NCBI GenBank assembly: GCA_036345935.2
Contig: JADWOT020000009.1
Coordinates: forward strand, 12,788,048 to 12,852,047
DNA: 64,000 bases
Source: Taenia hydatigena
Lineage: Eukaryota; Platyhelminthes; Cestoda; Cyclophyllidea; Taeniidae
Direction of reading: 5' to 3'
Shown: one piece after another, positions 61,001 through 64,000 of the stretch
Layout: every line of letters begins with the position of its first letter
Position numbering within the stretch: position 1 is the stretch's first letter
The notes under the pieces: model-generated
Seen by the model: only the letters and a program-made list of their open reading frames with translations
What the model was told of the DNA's origin: nothing
Databases searched by the model: none
Program-made: the position numbers and the translations under genes

Positions 61001-62491
61001 CACTTTTATGTTAACCATTGCAAAGTCACTGTTTCCTAGCACAAATATTCAGGTCAGAATTAAAGTTCACGTAAAATGAAACTGTTATTTTCCCAACGTT
61101 AATGGTGCTCTCAGTTAATGTCACCAGAGGTTGCCTACGCATTTGCACATCACATGCGCTCACCCACAGACATTGTCTTAACTACGCAAAACAACCAAAC
61201 CCACGTGTTTTGCAGGCGTCAATTTTATTCTCAGCCCACATACTGGGTTCGTCATCCATACTGGTGTAAGGTTTCAGTGGTACTCACGGGAGGTAATTAG
61301 AAATCTCCTGCGATAGTCAAAACCTAAAGTAATGTTAGGAGAGATGCTCGAACGGCTTATCTGTGAAATGGATATGAAAGTGGAACTGTTTGTTTAAAAT
61401 TGAATGTCACTGTTACCTCAAGTGAGTTTCCAAGTAATTAATTGCTGGACTTTTTACTAATGTATGGAATGATGGAGAGTCCACAAACCTGTCAAGAGTC
61501 CATTGACACCACTCATAATGATAACGCTCCCTAGTTAACTTCACCCACACAAGATGACACTATTGTTGCCCCGTAACGTGCCGTGCAACAGCAAAATTTG
61601 CACATCTGGTGGGTTCATACATGTTATCACTGCAATTTTTACACAATAATGTGCAACCACACTTCGGACTTATCGACACCATCTGCTGGAGGACACAGAC
61701 TGAAAAGGCAGGGGCCTCGTCGAAGGCCCTTTAATTTCTGTACTCACATCCACTTCCCATCCCGTCATTTACGGTTCCTTTGTTCAGTACGTGGAAGCAA
61801 ATACTCACAGTGGAAAAGGAAATTCCACCCCAGATTAGATAGCTTAATTGGAAATGATTTAAAGTAGAACTATGAAAGCCACTGAAAATCACCTTATTCG
61901 GTGTCACAGGAATTTCAGCACATCCTCCTGAGCTGCATCAAAATGCTGATTAGGACAGTACGGAGGCAAACAATGACCTGAAAAGTGCAGTTTGCTTGCT
62001 CATTATAGCAACAGTGAGGTTACATGGCATCCTGGGCCCAGACGGCAAGCATGTTTGCTGCAGCTTCATGAGAGGAATTTTGCGCTGATTAGACGCGGAA
62101 CAAGAGCAAATGAAAGCGGCTTGACCTTACGCAGAATTGTGAAGCGCGCATCTGAATACGGAAAGGAAGTGCTCGAATGTAGAAATAGTCAACTAGTATC
62201 AAGCATGAATCCTTTCCCCCTCTGTGCGTCTTTGGCCTCACTGTATTCGCTTCTACTCATTTATCCTCACGTTCAGTCCATATTAATTGCAAGCAATGAG
62301 GCTGAGGAAAGCGGGTAGAATTGCAGCTGCAGGTATTTGCGAAATTCATTTCACCTTCTCACAAAAAAACGATAGAATAAAGTACACGCATCTCATCAGT
62401 TTAGTGAATGAGAGGTCTCTTCGACGTCATCGCCGTGGCATCTGAAGTGTGGGCGGCACTCCAATTGAATTAGCGAACTCAGTCTAAGGTG
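58016..62491. other. no firm gene; scattered exon-like open frames
   Basis: Several short open segments have coding-like composition near possible splice sites: minus 58,644-58,860 (acceptor-like TTTGCAGAG), minus 59,340-59,465 (acceptor TATAGCAG), minus 60,235-60,456, plus 61,118-61,265 (ATG start, ends PTYWVRHPYW before GTAAGG), and plus 61,992-62,318 (108 codons). Some could be upstream exons of the minus-strand gene. At 58.7 kb two frames are equally plausible, and I could not link any of them in phase, so none is called. Confidence 0.35.
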
Positions 62492-62499
62492 TATATAAA
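62492..62499 (+). promoter_or_regulatory. TATA box
   Basis: TATATAAA lies 45 bases before the ATG at 62,537. Transcription would then start about 62,520-62,527, giving a 5' untranslated region of only 10-20 bases. Confidence 0.65.
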
Positions 62500-62536
62500 T
62501 GCACGATGAGCGAGGCTCGGAGGCCGAGTACACATC

Positions 62537-64000
62537 ATGTTGAGCATCATTGCAGTTTTATTTTGCGTGGCATATTGTACAGGTATGCGTCTATTTCACC
62601 ACTTACTTTTCTGGCTCTTTTGTTTTTCCACCCTCCGCCTTCTCTCAAATGTATTATTGAACTAATATAAAGTGAGACTGATGAGCACCTCTTTCTTCAA
62701 AGGCGAACAGAGTCCAAAGCTGTGGGGTTCTCGCGTTGTCGCAAAGCCAGCAGGACCATCGGACACAATGAACTACCGGGTAGAAAACGAAAGCGTAAGT
62801 GTATTCTCGTAGTGAAATACACATGTCATTTTCGGGGAAGGATAATGAGGGGGAAATGTCAAATGAGGGAAATTATCTATTGCCTTCAATCACACATTCT
62901 ATCAATTGATATCACAGGTGGTGGACACAAATGCGGATTAATAATGCGATGCTCTCACATTCAAGCGACTCACACCTCGGCTAATATTTATATCTGGAAC
63001 TTGTTTTTAGATAATTTTTGTTTATACTGCAACATGGATGGACCATCTCACGGTTGACAATGGAAACTGCAAGGTCAATGACACAATTTGGGGCAATCCT
63101 TGTAAAGTAGGCGATGGTATGCCAAATCTCCTATATCAGAGTTTATTTTGACCTCCACGTTACTAATACGTAGTTTGGGCATTGTAAACCTGAGTTCATT
63201 TGAGCGTTGAGGCCCATAGGTGACCTCTTTGTCTATTTGTTTACTTAACACGAGCAAACACGGCTCCCTTCAGTAGCATCAAGATATAAGCAAGGAACAT
63301 GAGTTTGTCATCCACTATAATCCTTCCGTTCACTTTTATGCGGAGACTACCTGTCAAAAAATGCAATCTTGACACTAATTTGACTTGATGTGGCAAGGCA
63401 ACTTAATTAAACCAAACTTATAAGGACTCCGCTTCCATGGTTCAACTGGTCAAATCTCCACTTCTTTTTCCTTACATCTGTCTATTCCATGTTTTAGGAA
63501 CTATTGACATCACCGTAGAGGATGTGAACATGCAAAAACGGATTGAAATTTATACAATTTCTGGAAAAAAACCTTACGTTTTGTCGACATTTTTCGTACC
63601 GCAATGCAAGTTTCCGCCGCTAGAAGCAGGTAACGAAGCAATCGCCTTTCTGTGAATAGATTCGCATTTGAACCCCCTCATCTCGTGCTATTCTTAATGA
63701 TAGATCAAGTTGACCTGAAGACGTCGTTCCCGCTCTCCCGATTTGTCAAAGGCCAGCAGTCCTACCAAGTTGACTTTGGTGCTCAAGGAGCAGACAGCGA
63801 GGGAGAGGTAAACCATTCCACCCTTAGGTTGTACAATTCCTTCTGATACAAATCTATGCTAAGAATTCAACTCAAGCCAAATGAATTCTAGTTAAGCAAA
63901 GTTAATTTCGCCATTCACTTCTCAAGTGCACATTTTGTCCGATATTGCTCAGACATTGTTTGCATCTTCATTTTGCCAACAGGTTAGACTCGCCATAGGC
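62537..64000 (+). CDS. secreted-protein gene, at least six exons, 3' end beyond the window
   Basis: Exons: 62,537-62,582; 62,703-62,794; 63,011-63,116; 63,498-63,629; 63,704-63,807; 63,983 to the window end. Phases agree at every junction (1, 0, 1, 1, 0) and each intron is GT/AG (donors GTATGC, GTAAGT, GTATGC, GTAACG, GTAAAC). The start is the ATG 45 bases after the TATA box. Residues 1-16 (MLSIIAVLFCVAYCTG) form a typical signal peptide, so the product enters the secretory pathway. At least 166 residues are encoded. Later motifs are FVYTATWMDHLTVDNGNC, NDTIWGNPC, IDITVEDVNMQKRIEIY, STFFVPQCKFPPLE and TSFPLSRFVKGQQSYQVDF. The two cysteines around IW may form a disulfide. A diverged paralogue lies at 21.6-22.3 kb on the other strand. 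Family not certain. A secreted, multicopy, multi-exon cestode antigen family such as GP50 would fit, but I cannot confirm it. Confidence 0.85.

Noticed and set aside
62679..62725. CTGATGAG, as in a hammerhead ribozyme core
   Set aside because: The required GAAA core and paired stems are absent, and it lies in an intron of the 62.5-kb gene.

Overview
The window looks like eukaryotic, metazoan nuclear DNA: low gene density, short exons with GT/AG introns, decayed LTR retrotransposons, many diverged dispersed repeats and a 629-base assembly gap. The repeat-rich layout and the secreted multi-exon gene at the right end fit a flatworm, perhaps a diphyllobothriid-type tapeworm. That is inference, because nothing here is a species marker. 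I see no bacterial operon, rRNA, convincing tRNA or CRISPR array.

Layout. 1-7.6 kb is repeat-derived: a composite repeat (about 1.09-2.87 kb), a Ty3/gypsy solo LTR (4.88-5.09 kb), and a complete 0.9-kb terminal-repeat retrotransposon in miniature (TRIM, 5.44-6.33 kb) inside a larger duplicated unit. After the gap (7.66-8.29 kb), 8.3-35 kb is mostly sequence in which I can support no gene. The exceptions are a small minus-strand exon cluster at 21.6-22.8 kb and three TRIM-family LTR copies (24.0, 29.5, 32.1 kb). 35.8-41.4 kb is a transposon nest: LTR copies, a second complete TRIM with a perfect 5-bp target-site duplication, and a 4.3-kb Ty3/gypsy element with two LTRs and recognisable but broken gag, protease, RT, RNase H and integrase. 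41.4-55.3 kb is dominated by a large interrupted inverted duplication (arms 41.4-45.1 and 52.4-54.6 kb), with further repeat pieces, a 3'-truncated TRIM and a 125-bp GGA microsatellite in and around it. 55-64 kb is the gene-bearing end: a provisional minus-strand gene whose last four exons lie at 56.4-58.0 kb, and a well-supported plus-strand gene from 62.5 kb that runs off the window.

Connections. (1) The 62.5-kb gene has a TATA box, a signal-peptide exon and six phase-consistent exons. A minus-strand exon set at 21.6-22.3 kb is a diverged paralogue: one exon has the same length (104 nt) and phases and the same FPLSRF core, and another keeps the C-x5-IW-x3-C spacing. (2) The TRIM family has LTRs of about 186 bp, a primer-binding site and a polypurine tract but no coding capacity. 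It shares its tRNA-Leu-type primer site, first ten LTR bases and CTACA end with the neighbouring gypsy element, so gypsy machinery may have mobilised it. (3) Three copies of one duplicated unit carry a TRIM insertion at the same base in different states, recording LTR-LTR recombination.
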